Source: Anderseniella sp963759095 (lineage in GTDB: Bacteria; Pseudomonadota; Alphaproteobacteria; Rhizobiales; Aestuariivirgaceae). From it: DNA of 64,000 bases. Below the pieces are notes generated by a model. It was given only the letters and a program-made list of their open reading frames with translations, had not been told where the DNA came from and did not search any database. Positions 35,225 to 42,825 of this stretch are shown piece by piece. Each line of letters opens with the position of its first letter. Position 1 is the stretch's first letter. The stretch lies in contig CAVWYF010000017.1 of NCBI GenBank assembly GCA_963759095.1, forward strand, positions 1 through 64,000. The letters are read 5' to 3'. A program made the translations under genes and the position numbers.

Positions 35225-36598
35225 ATGAGCGCAAGCAAGAAGACCAGTAAATCGGCTGATACCGAGATCATCCTCACGGAGCCATCCGGGGATCGTCCTT
35301 CCGCTGCGCCATCAACCAAGTCGTTCTCAATACGCGGTCAGGTGATTTTCGGGATCCTGGTGGTCAGCTCCCTTGTGTTTGGAGCTGGCGGCTGGGCGGC
35401 AACCGCTCCACTTTCCGGTGCGGTGATTGCTTCAGGGTCCATCGTCGTCGACAAGAACGTAAAAAAAGTTCAACACCGCGATGGCGGCATTGTATCCAAA
35501 ATCAATGTCAAGAACGGCGACCGAGTTGAAGCCGGACAAGTTATCATCGAACTGGACGACACCCAGATACGCGCCGAACTCGGCGTCGTTCGGGCACAAT
35601 TGACCGAGTTGATCGCGCGCAAGGCCCGTCTTTCGGCGGAAGTCAATGGACTGGACCAAATCGAATTTCCACAAGGTTTCGGAAATTCTGGTCCGCAGGC
35701 AAAGCAGGTTATGGAAAGCAAAAGACGCCTATTTGCCCAGTCTCGCTTCAATCTCGAAAGCCGCAAGGAGCAGTTGGCTTTGCAGATTGAGCAGCTCAGA
35801 GAAGAAATCACGGGCATCAAGGCGCAGCGCGACGCCAAACGCGATCAGTTGGCAATTCTGAGGCGGGAGCTTGCTGAAGTCCAGAAGCTCTTCGAGAAGC
35901 AGCTGACATCGGTGACCCGTGTCTATTCACTGCAGCGCGAAGTGACCAGATTGCATGGCGAATATGGCGGTCTTACCGCGCAGACAGCACGTGTGAAGGG
36001 CAAGATCGGAGAGATCAAGCTGCAGATCCTTTCGGTTGAAGACACCTCGCGACTTGAGGCGCAACGTGAACTTCAAACGACGGAAGCGAAGATCGCCGAG
36101 TTGAGTGAACGCGAAATTGCTGCCAAGGACCGCCTCAGTCGAACCCAGCTGACTGCGCCAAAGTCCGGCATTGCACATGAACTGGCGGTCCATACTATTG
36201 GAGGTGTCATAACATCCGCCGAAACCGTCCTGGTAATCGTACCGGCGGACACAGCTTTGACCATCGAGGCCAAAATTGCTCCCGTAGATATTGACCAGAT
36301 GTCGAACGGGATGCCCGCCACCTTGAGGTTTTCCGCGTTCAATCAGCAAACCACACCCGAACTCACTGGCCGTGTCGTTCACGTATCTGCGGACGTCACG
36401 ACTGACGAGCAGACGTCACAGAAGTATTACAGTGCCCGTATTGAACTCGATCCGGGCTCGCAGGATAAACTTGGAGATCTGCAACTGTTGCCGGGAATGC
36501 CGGTCGAAGCGTTCATGTCCACAGGCGTGCGTACAGCACTTTCATATCTAGTAAAGCCCGTAACTGACCAGTTCTATCGCGCGTTTCGGGAGGAATGA
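35225..36598 (+). CDS. HlyD-family periplasmic adaptor of type I secretion
   Basis: 457-residue membrane fusion protein linking the ABC exporter to TolC. A cytosolic N-terminus is followed by one transmembrane helix (about 39-58, VIFGILVVSSLVFGAGGWAA), the biotinyl-lipoyl half motif (GGIVSKINVKNGDRVEAGQV), a long coiled-coil hairpin (about 150-285), the second lipoyl half (LTAPKSGIAHELAVHTIGGV) and a beta-barrel domain. Length and order match PrtE/HlyD. It is the last gene of the operon; the IS30-derived mini-element begins 3 nt after its stop. Confidence 0.95.
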   Translation: MSASKKTSKSADTEIILTEPSGDRPSAAPSTKSFSIRGQVIFGILVVSSLVFGAGGWAATAPLSGAVIASGSIVVDKNVKKVQHRDGGIVSKINVKNGDRVEAGQVIIELDDTQIRAELGVVRAQLTELIARKARLSAEVNGLDQIEFPQGFGNSGPQAKQVMESKRRLFAQSRFNLESRKEQLALQIEQLREEITGIKAQRDAKRDQLAILRRELAEVQKLFEKQLTSVTRVYSLQREVTRLHGEYGGLTAQTARVKGKIGEIKLQILSVEDTSRLEAQRELQTTEAKIAELSEREIAAKDRLSRTQLTAPKSGIAHELAVHTIGGVITSAETVLVIVPADTALTIEAKIAPVDIDQMSNGMPATLRFSAFNQQTTPELTGRVVHVSADVTTDEQTSQKYYSARIELDPGSQDKLGDLQLLPGMPVEAFMSTGVRTALSYLVKPVTDQFYRAFREE

Positions 36599-36600
36599 GG

Positions 36601-36720
36601 GGTGGTTTCAACTGATCGCTGCAACACATGCTTGGAAACGCTCTGCTGGTGTTTCGTATCCCAGCGTTTTTCGAGGTCGTTCATTGAGCTGTCTTGCCAC
36701 AGCGCCCAGTTGAAACCACC
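36601..36720 (-). mobile_element. 120-bp IS30-derived mini-element (MITE-like)
   Basis: Bounded by inverted repeats: GGTGGTTTCAACTG at 36601-36614 and its exact complement at 36707-36720, with similarity continuing as GCTG after a 3-nt mismatch. Between them lies only the last part of an IS30-family transposase gene, so this is an internally deleted copy that keeps both ends. It could be moved in trans by a full-length relative elsewhere in the genome. It lies directly against the end of the HlyD-type gene. Confidence 0.8.
36608..36700 (-). pseudogene. IS30-family transposase, C-terminal fragment
   Basis: Minus-strand reading VARQLNERPRKTLGYETPAE followed by RFQACVAAIS and a TGA that overlaps the inverted repeat. 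LNxRPRKxLGxxTPAE is the characteristic C-terminus of IS30-family transposases. Only about 30 codons remain; the DDE catalytic domain is gone. Confidence 0.85.
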
Positions 36721-37052
36721 GCCGGAAGAGCCAATTTGATTTGAATATCGATCCAGAACATCTGGCGCGAGCGTTCATAACTGGTTTCTATCTCGCCAGC
36801 CAGGTTTACGCATTTCTACACAAGAGCATGTATAACATGTGGATCGGCCATGTCTGAGTGCAGCGGCTCTGAATCACGACTGGTATAGAAGTTGTGGTGC
36901 GTTTGCTACTTTATGCCGTAAAGCTGCATCACGACCGCATTTGCAGAAGTAGCAACAGATTGTCTGCTGATTGCTATTTGATTGCCATGAGAATCAGAAG
37001 AAAGAATTTCACGAAAACTGAAAACTTAACCTTTTGAAAAGATTAAGAAATT
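36721..37052. other. Intergenic region between IS30 remnant and tRNA-Gly
   Basis: About 330 bp with no gene that can be supported. An imperfect inverted repeat (GTTTGCTACTTT at 36901-36912 and GAAGTAGCAAC at 36946-36956) could form a stem-loop of about 56 nt; no T-run follows it. The rest is AT-richer than the surrounding genes. Confidence 0.3.
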
Positions 37053-37127
37053 TGGAGCGGGCGATGAGATTCGAACTCACGACCCCAACCTTGGCAAGGT
37101 TGTGCTCTACCCCTGAGCTACGCCCGC
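37053..37127 (-). tRNA. tRNA-Gly (anticodon GCC)
   Basis: The minus strand folds as a complete cloverleaf: acceptor arms GCGGGCG / CGCCCGC, D-loop region TAGCTCAGGGGTAGAGCA, anticodon loop TTGCCAA with GCC, T-arm GTTCGAATC, discriminator T and an encoded CCA. Reads GGC/GGU glycine codons. No attachment-site duplication was seen, although a mini mobile element lies 330 bp away. Confidence 0.97.
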
Positions 37128-37253
37128 ATCCATGGGGTTGGACGGCAAACAAGGCCGTCTCAAGCGCCGCTATATTGCGCAAGCGGGAACTAAATGCAAT
37201 AGCACATCAGCGACAAAATAGATTCTTCTCGCCTGCCTGTTACCGGAGCCCTC

Positions 37254-37748
37254 ATGTCCACTACGTCCGAGCAATTGCTGCAACACCTGACCGACCTTGG
37301 TATCAACACTAAAATAACCGAGCACGAGGCGGTCTTTACCGTGGAACAGGCCCGTGCGCTGCGCGGTGAAATCCCCGGCGGGCACTGCAAGAACCTGTTT
37401 CTGAAGGACAAGAAAGGGGCGCTTTGGCTGGTGGTCTGCCTTGAAGACGCCGTGATCGACCTGAAGGCACTGCCGGCACTGATCGGTGCCGCCAGGATCT
37501 CGTTCGGCAAAGCCGAGCTGTTGGGGGGAGTACTGGGCGTTGAACCGGGTTCGGTCACCCCGTTTGCGCTGATCAATGACACCACGCACAAGGTCAATGT
37601 CGTGCTTGACGCGAAGATGATGCAACATGACGTGGTCAGCTACCATCCGCTCGTCAACACGGCTACGGTTACGCTGACACCGGATGATCTTCTGAAGTTC
37701 ATCTCTGCCTGTGGCCATGAACCACAGATAATTGAGCTGTATGACTAG
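37254..37748 (+). CDS. Prolyl-tRNA editing protein (ProX / YbaK-like deacylase)
   Basis: A 164-residue stand-alone editing domain of the YbaK/ProX family. It hydrolyses Ala (ProX) or related amino acids mis-attached to tRNA-Pro. Visible family features: KNLFLKDKKGALWLVVCLED, KAELLGGVLGVEPGSVTPFA and the C-terminal VSYHPLVNTATV. The layout (LG.EPGSVTPF, HPL.NTAT) matches ProX/PrdX more than YbaK. A CGGAG precedes the ATG. It lies divergent from the tRNA-Gly gene. Confidence 0.9.
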   Translation: MSTTSEQLLQHLTDLGINTKITEHEAVFTVEQARALRGEIPGGHCKNLFLKDKKGALWLVVCLEDAVIDLKALPALIGAARISFGKAELLGGVLGVEPGSVTPFALINDTTHKVNVVLDAKMMQHDVVSYHPLVNTATVTLTPDDLLKFISACGHEPQIIELYD

Positions 37749-37858
37749 AAACATGAACCTCACCCGGCAGCGTTAACCTGTCTGGTTGATTTGCAAAATG
37801 CCCGCTGCGAGACCATGTTAACGACATCACCTCTCGCGCTGCATTCAGGAAGGCCCAA

Positions 37859-38815
37859 ATGACAAACCAAACTTTCTCGATGGGAACGTCGTTCAATGCC
37901 GGCGGCAACTCACCTGCTCCGGAAAACGGTGCACCGGCAGCCCAGCTTATTAAAGAGTCAAATACCGCGAACTTCATGAGCGATGTCATTGAGACATCAA
38001 AGTCGGTTCCCGTCCTTGTGGATTTCTGGGCGCCGTGGTGCGGACCGTGCAAACAGCTTGGTCCCCTGCTGGAAAAGATCGTAACCGAGGCCGGTGGCAA
38101 GATACATCTGGTCAAGGTCGACATCGACGCCAATCAGCAGCTGGCACAGCAAATGCGCATCCAGTCGATCCCGGCGGTGTTTGCTTTTGCCGACGGGCAA
38201 CCCGTTGACGGTTTCATGGGCGCCCTGCCAGAATCGGAACTCAGGGCCTTCATCGACAAGATCATTTCCGGTCATGGCGGGCAGGCCGCACAGGTCGAGC
38301 AAATGCTGACAGCCGCAGAAGCCGCGCTGGAATCAGAGGCTGCTGACCAGGCCATGGCGATGTTTGAACAGGTCCTGCAGCTCGAACCCGAAAATGGCCG
38401 GGCCATTGCCGGTATGGCCAAGGCCTACATTGCGGCAGGTGATCTTGACAGCGCGCGCGAACTGCTTGCCGTCATCCCGCCGTCGCTGGTGGATGACAGT
38501 CATGTGTCTGGCGCGCTTGCCGCATTGACCGTTGCTGAAACACCGGTTGATGACGGACAAATCACCCGGTTGAGCGAGGCTGTGGCCGCCAATGAGGCTG
38601 ATTACCAGTCCCGTCTCGACCTGTCGATTGCCTTGAACGCAGCAGGTCAGGAGGAAACCGCACTGGATCATTTGATGTGGCTGATCGAAAAAGACCGGGC
38701 ATGGAATGATGATGCCGCGCGAAAACAGCTGCTGTTGTTTTTTGAAGCCTGGGGCCCCACCCACGAATTGACACTTTCGGGCCGTAGGCGATTGTCTTCG
38801 ATATTGTTTGCCTAA
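37859..38815 (+). CDS. Thioredoxin-TPR co-chaperone (YbbN/CnoX-like)
   Basis: A 318-residue protein with a thioredoxin domain (about 40-145, active site WAPWCGPCKQ) and a C-terminal TPR-like helical half (about 150-318). E. coli CnoX has this layout and works with GroEL as a holdase that also protects against over-oxidation; here the CGPC pair is intact, so thiol redox activity is likely. The ATG at 37859 has a strong AGGAAGG. It heads a compact group with the Lon-domain, Trm112-like and DUF971 genes. Confidence 0.92.
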   Translation: MTNQTFSMGTSFNAGGNSPAPENGAPAAQLIKESNTANFMSDVIETSKSVPVLVDFWAPWCGPCKQLGPLLEKIVTEAGGKIHLVKVDIDANQQLAQQMRIQSIPAVFAFADGQPVDGFMGALPESELRAFIDKIISGHGGQAAQVEQMLTAAEAALESEAADQAMAMFEQVLQLEPENGRAIAGMAKAYIAAGDLDSARELLAVIPPSLVDDSHVSGALAALTVAETPVDDGQITRLSEAVAANEADYQSRLDLSIALNAAGQEETALDHLMWLIEKDRAWNDDAARKQLLLFFEAWGPTHELTLSGRRRLSSILFA

Positions 38816-38831
38816 TCCGTTTCAAAAGGTG

Positions 38832-39527
38832 ATGGTTTTGAAAACCAACGACGAGCGCTACCAGTCAGCCGCAGATCTGCCGGAAACGCTGCCGATATTT
38901 CCCTTGCCGGGCGCATTGTTATTGCCCGGTGGCGATCTGCCCCTGAACATATTCGAGCCGAGATACCTGGAAATGATCTCTACGGCACTTGCCGGAAACC
39001 GCCTCATCGGCATGATCCAGCCCCGCAACATGGAAACGGAACGCGATCTGGATCCGGCCGGCAAGGTTACAGCATCTGAATTGTACGAGGTCGGATGTGC
39101 CGGCAGGATTACCTCGTTCATGGAAGTTGAAAACAATCAGGTGCAAATCATACTGACAGGCATTTGCCGCTTCAAAATTTCTCAAGAAGTGGGTTCACAA
39201 AGCCCGTTCCGCATCGTGCGCGCAAACTATGATGAGTTCCTCGTCGATCTCACCGATGAAAATGAAACCATCGGCGATGATCGAGAGCGTCTGCTGGACA
39301 GTCTCAGAAGGTTTCTGGATGCACGGTCCATGCAGGCCGACTGGAACGAGATTCGCGAAGTTTCCACATCTACGCTGATCAACACACTGTCCATGATCGG
39401 CTCATTCACCGCCGGCGAAAAACAGGCGCTGCTGGAAGCACCGAACCTCAAACAGCGCACCAGGACACTAATGGCCCTGGCAGACATGTCGACCGGCTCC
39501 GACGGCGGAGAGCGTGTCGTGCAATGA
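38832..39527 (+). CDS. LON substrate-binding-domain protein
   Basis: A 231-residue protein consisting of the PUA-like N-terminal domain of Lon protease only (LPIFPLPGALLLPGGDLPLN, IFEPRYLEMI, GCAGRITSFMEVE), with no AAA+ or protease part. Such stand-alone proteins are common in alphaproteobacteria beside the thioredoxin gene; their function is not established. The frame opens at a TTG overlapping the preceding gene (38808); the ATG at 38832 is chosen. The stop overlaps the next start by 4 nt. Confidence 0.88.
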   Translation: MVLKTNDERYQSAADLPETLPIFPLPGALLLPGGDLPLNIFEPRYLEMISTALAGNRLIGMIQPRNMETERDLDPAGKVTASELYEVGCAGRITSFMEVENNQVQIILTGICRFKISQEVGSQSPFRIVRANYDEFLVDLTDENETIGDDRERLLDSLRRFLDARSMQADWNEIREVSTSTLINTLSMIGSFTAGEKQALLEAPNLKQRTRTLMALADMSTGSDGGERVVQ

Positions 39528-39757
39528 CAAACCGTACCGACACTTCAGGCAAGGCCGAAGCTGACAGCAGCCGCCAGACCTATCGCCGCGCCAGCGCGCA
39601 ATTGCTTGAGATGCTTGTGTGCCCCCTGACGCACGCAAAATTGAAGTATGACATCGAGACCCAGGAGCTGGTTTCAGACCGCGCCCGTCTGGCCTATCCG
39701 ATCCGCGATGGCATTCCGATCATGCTGGTTGAAGAGGCCCGAGTGCTCGATGACTGA
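39524..39757 (+). CDS. Trm112-like (UPF0434) protein
   Basis: A 77-residue protein with the Trm112p-like fold: LLEMLVCPLTHAKLKYD, LVSDRARLAYPIRDGIPIML, ending EEARVLDD. Eukaryotic and archaeal Trm112 activates several methyltransferases; in bacteria the partner is not known. Only one cysteine of the classical zinc site is present. It overlaps the preceding stop by ATGA and the next start by 8 nt, so the three genes are probably translated together. Confidence 0.9.
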   Translation: MTNRTDTSGKAEADSSRQTYRRASAQLLEMLVCPLTHAKLKYDIETQELVSDRARLAYPIRDGIPIMLVEEARVLDD

Positions 39758-40127
39758 GACAAGCAGCAATAGTGTCCCGGTCTGGGTGGAAGAAATTCGC
39801 CTGACCAATGCCGGGCGTTCATTGGATGTAACGTTTGATAAAGGCGAAAAACACCAGCTGTCAGCGGAGTATCTGCGCGTTGAAAGCCCCAGTGCGGAAG
39901 TACAGGGCCATAGCGCGGACCAGAAGACCTGTGTTGGCGGCAAGGCAGGCGTGGCAATCATCAAGATTGATCCAGTGGGAAATTATGCTGTCCGGCTGAC
40001 CTTCGACGATATGCATTCAACCGGCATATTCAGTTGGGATTACCTGTTGAAACTGGGGCGTGATCGCGACGTGATCTGGCCTGCCTACCTGGCGCGGCTG
40101 GAAACTGAAGGCAAGTCCCGAGACTGA
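39750..40127 (+). CDS. DUF971 protein (gamma-butyrobetaine hydroxylase N-domain-like)
   Basis: A 125-residue protein of the DUF971 family: WVEEIRLTNAGRSLDVTFDK, LSAEYLRVESPSAEVQGH, VRLTFDDMHSTGIFSWDYL. This domain is also found at the N-terminus of gamma-butyrobetaine dioxygenases and in Mrp/ApbC-type proteins, and has been linked to iron-sulfur metabolism; a specific role here is not shown. The start MTETSSN at 39750 overlaps the preceding gene; an upstream reading to 39648 is a shadow. Confidence 0.88.
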   Translation: MTETSSNSVPVWVEEIRLTNAGRSLDVTFDKGEKHQLSAEYLRVESPSAEVQGHSADQKTCVGGKAGVAIIKIDPVGNYAVRLTFDDMHSTGIFSWDYLLKLGRDRDVIWPAYLARLETEGKSRD

Positions 40128-40131
40128 ATGT

Positions 40132-41376
40132 TCAGTCCGGTTCGCCGCGCAACAGGCGCGGCTGCCTGCCGGCTAGCCCGGCTGCCTGATCCATGAAGAA
40201 TGCCTTCAACGGCGGCAGCCGGTCGACGAGTTTCAATCCCGCCTGCCTCAGGGTTGCAACCGGCAATGCAGAGTTGGAGAACAATCGGTTCAACCCGTCA
40301 CAGGCAGCCGCAACCATGATTGTGTCTGCACGGCGCCAGGCTTCGTAGGCCTTCAGGCAGCTTTGACCACCTGGATCCAGACCACGCCGGACATGGTCGC
40401 CAAGGCAGTCGCTCAGGGCGGCAATATCGCGCAAGCCAAGATTGAAACCCAATCCCGCTATGGGGTGAATGACATGCGCGGCGTCTCCGATCAGCGCCAG
40501 CCTTTGCCCGATGAACGTTTTGGCGATCTGCACGGACAGCGGCCATGCAGCATATTCTGTAGCCAGCTTCACCTCTCCCAGATGACTGCCAAACCTCTGT
40601 TTGAACTGATCCAGAAAATCATCCTCCGGCAACTGCATCAGTTGTTCGGCATCTTTGGTCTGTTCGGTCCACACAATTGAAGACCTGTTGCCGGTCAATG
40701 GCAGGATCGCGAACGGACCGGCTTTACGGAAGTGTTCTTCTGCACGGCCGTGATGCGGCAATTCGTGTTCCACCGTCATGGCGATGCCGGACTGATCATA
40801 ATCCCATCGCACCGTATCGATGTTGGCGGCCTGGCGGGCTTTTGAGTTTCTGCCGTCTGCAGCGACAATGAGTGGCGCGGTGAATGTGCGCCCGTCTGTT
40901 GTCGTGACACGCGCCGGCGATGCGTTGAAGTCAAAGGTGTCAACGGCGGTATTTCCCATGAAGGTGATTTGCGCAGTTTGTTGAACCTGCTCAATCAGGG
41001 CGGACAGCAATGTGGCGTTTTCAACCATCCAGGCCGATGCCGACCCGGTTTCGCCGGCTTCAAGAAAACTCAACAATGCCGGCCGGTTATCGGCATTGTT
41101 CCTGCCGTCGGTCACGATGATTTTTTCGAAAGGCTGAGCCTGATCTGCAATGGCGCCCCACACACCAAGTGTCTGCAGCATGGTGCGGGAACTCTTTGTT
41201 ATCGCCGAGCCTCGCGGGTCAGCACCGACATTCCTGGAAATGAGTTCGGGCCCGGCATCCACAATCAGGGTTTTCAGGGGTATGGACAAACAATCCCCCG
41301 ACAGGGCAAGACCACAGGTCAGGCCGGCAAGACCTCCGCCGACAATTATAACATCATATGGCTGTTGTGAACTCAC
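40132..41376 (-). CDS. UbiH/UbiF/Coq6-family FAD monooxygenase
   Basis: A 414-residue flavoprotein of the ubiquinone-biosynthesis hydroxylase family. Features: dinucleotide-binding DVIIVGGGLAGLTCGLAL, the DG motif VAADGRNSKARQAA, and the FAD-ribityl motif LALIGDAAHVIHPIAGLGFN. It would hydroxylate the aromatic ring of a ubiquinone precursor; which position (UbiH, F, I or L type) cannot be told from sequence alone. It converges on the DUF971 gene with 4 nt between stops and diverges from tesB. Confidence 0.88.
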   Translation of the reverse strand: MSSQQPYDVIIVGGGLAGLTCGLALSGDCLSIPLKTLIVDAGPELISRNVGADPRGSAITKSSRTMLQTLGVWGAIADQAQPFEKIIVTDGRNNADNRPALLSFLEAGETGSASAWMVENATLLSALIEQVQQTAQITFMGNTAVDTFDFNASPARVTTTDGRTFTAPLIVAADGRNSKARQAANIDTVRWDYDQSGIAMTVEHELPHHGRAEEHFRKAGPFAILPLTGNRSSIVWTEQTKDAEQLMQLPEDDFLDQFKQRFGSHLGEVKLATEYAAWPLSVQIAKTFIGQRLALIGDAAHVIHPIAGLGFNLGLRDIAALSDCLGDHVRRGLDPGGQSCLKAYEAWRRADTIMVAAACDGLNRLFSNSALPVATLRQAGLKLVDRLPPLKAFFMDQAAGLAGRQPRLLRGEPD

Positions 41377-41417
41377 AGGGTTCCTTCGGTATTACGGCTT
41401 TGCAGAAAGAATGTTGA

Positions 41418-42284
41418 ATGTCTGAATACGATGAAGTGGTTGCCAGTTTCAATCTTGAACGGCTGGATGACAACCGGTTCCGTAGCCGCAGCCCGCAGTT
41501 TGGCTGGCGGCGTATCTATGGCGGGCTCCTATTGTCTCACGGATTGAGAGCCGCGCAAATGACCATCGATGATCCGCAGCGCGCGCCGCATTCATTGCAC
41601 GGCTACTTCCTGAGACCGGGATTGATCGATGAGCCGCTTGAGTTGCAGGTAGAGCGTTTGCTGGACGGCCGCTCCATCGCCAATCGCCGGGTCACCATCA
41701 TGCAGGGTGGCAAGCCGGTTTTCTGCCTGCAGGCCTCCTTTCGAAAACTCGGCTCCGGCCTGCTTCATCACCCGGCAATGCCGGATGCAAATCCACCGGA
41801 GGGCTTGCCTGATGAAGCGGAGATGGCTGCGCTTTACGCATCGGTTCTACCTGCCGGTGCGCAAACCTATCTGGGCCGTGAAAAGGTTTTTGAACTGCGC
41901 CCGGTGGATCATGAGCTTTTTGTTCATCCCGATCCCGATCATCCTGCATCCAGTCTGACATGGGCAAAGCTTCGAACCACACAGCAACCATCCGGCGAGT
42001 TGTCATGGATACTGTTGGCCTATCTGTCCGACATGACGGTTTTGAACGGCAGTCTTCACCCCCACGGGCGAAATTTTTTCGACGCGGAAATTACTATGGC
42101 AAGTCTTGATCATTCCTTGTGGCTGCACAATCCAGCTGACTTATCCGACTGGCTGCTGATGAGCCACGAAGCGATGGGCAATGAGGCCGGCATGGGGCTG
42201 GGCAGGGTCAATATTTTCAACCGGACAGGAACCCTGACAGCCAGCGTCGTGCAACAGGGCTACATCAAGACCAGCAACGTCTAA
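41418..42284 (+). CDS. tesB: Acyl-CoA thioesterase II
   Basis: 288 residues, double hot-dog fold. Family markers are RIYGGLLLSHGLRAA near the N-terminus, PHSLHGYFLRPG, the catalytic-region SLTWAKLRTTQQ, and ASLDHSLWLHNP in the second domain. Hydrolyses acyl-CoAs of broad chain length to free acid and CoA. Its position just upstream of glnK-amt is conserved in rhizobia. Confidence 0.93.
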   Translation: MSEYDEVVASFNLERLDDNRFRSRSPQFGWRRIYGGLLLSHGLRAAQMTIDDPQRAPHSLHGYFLRPGLIDEPLELQVERLLDGRSIANRRVTIMQGGKPVFCLQASFRKLGSGLLHHPAMPDANPPEGLPDEAEMAALYASVLPAGAQTYLGREKVFELRPVDHELFVHPDPDHPASSLTWAKLRTTQQPSGELSWILLAYLSDMTVLNGSLHPHGRNFFDAEITMASLDHSLWLHNPADLSDWLLMSHEAMGNEAGMGLGRVNIFNRTGTLTASVVQQGYIKTSNV

Positions 42285-42396
42285 TAATTAGGCAATATAT
42301 AAATACTGTGTAATTTTTAGGCGTCTTATCCAAATTCAATCTTTGGTAGCTCCATTTTTTTTCAACTTATTCAATGTGTTACAAAGAACACGCAGT

Positions 42397-42414
42397 TTGG
42401 CATGGCGCTTGAAA
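42397..42414 (+). promoter_or_regulatory. Sigma54 (-24/-12) promoter of glnK-amt
   Basis: TTTGGCATGGCGCTTGAAA fits the sigma54 pattern TGGCAY-N5-TTGC with a single deviation (TTGA for TTGC); the GG and GC elements are properly spaced. It lies about 60 nt before the glnK start, as expected for nitrogen-regulated (NtrC-activated) glnK-amt operons. No clear NtrC-binding site was identified upstream. Confidence 0.75.
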
Positions 42415-42475
42415 TGCATCTCCGTTGACGCTGTCAGCTCGAGGCTGGTGGCGATGGACAACATGGGAGATGCAA

Positions 42476-42814
42476 ATGAAATACATCATCTCGATCATCA
42501 AGCCTCACCGGCTGGAGGAAGTGCGCACTGCACTGTCCGCCATTGGTGTTGAGGGCATGACCGTGAGTGAGGTTAAGGGGCATGGGCGCCAGAAAGGTCA
42601 CACGGAAATCTACCGTGGTGCCGAGTATGAAGTGTCATACCTGCCCAAGATCAAGATCGAACTTGCACTTGAAGACAAGCTTGCAGCCAAGGCTGTGGAA
42701 ACCATCACCGAATCAGGCCGCACCGGCCAGATCGGCGATGGAAAGATATTCGTTCTGAACCTGGACAGCGCCGTGCGTATTCGCACCGGTGAGTCCGGCG
42801 ACGAAGCACTGTGA
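42476..42814 (+). CDS. glnK: Nitrogen regulatory protein P-II
   Basis: A 112-residue P-II protein. It starts MKYIISIIKPHRLEEVRTAL, has the T-loop GAEYEVSYLPK with the uridylylated Tyr51, and the C-terminal signature TGQIGDGKIFVLNL. It senses 2-oxoglutarate, ATP/ADP and glutamine status and blocks the Amt channel encoded immediately downstream. A GGGAG ribosome site precedes the ATG. Co-transcription with amt from the sigma54-type promoter is very likely (11 nt between stop and next start). Confidence 0.95.
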   Translation: MKYIISIIKPHRLEEVRTALSAIGVEGMTVSEVKGHGRQKGHTEIYRGAEYEVSYLPKIKIELALEDKLAAKAVETITESGRTGQIGDGKIFVLNLDSAVRIRTGESGDEAL

Positions 42815-42825
42815 GGGCACCAGAT

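Noticed and set aside
37053..37127. tRNA-Gly as an integration site for an island ending at the secretion locus
   Set aside because: No integrase and no repeated tRNA 3' end were found between 15 and 37 kb.
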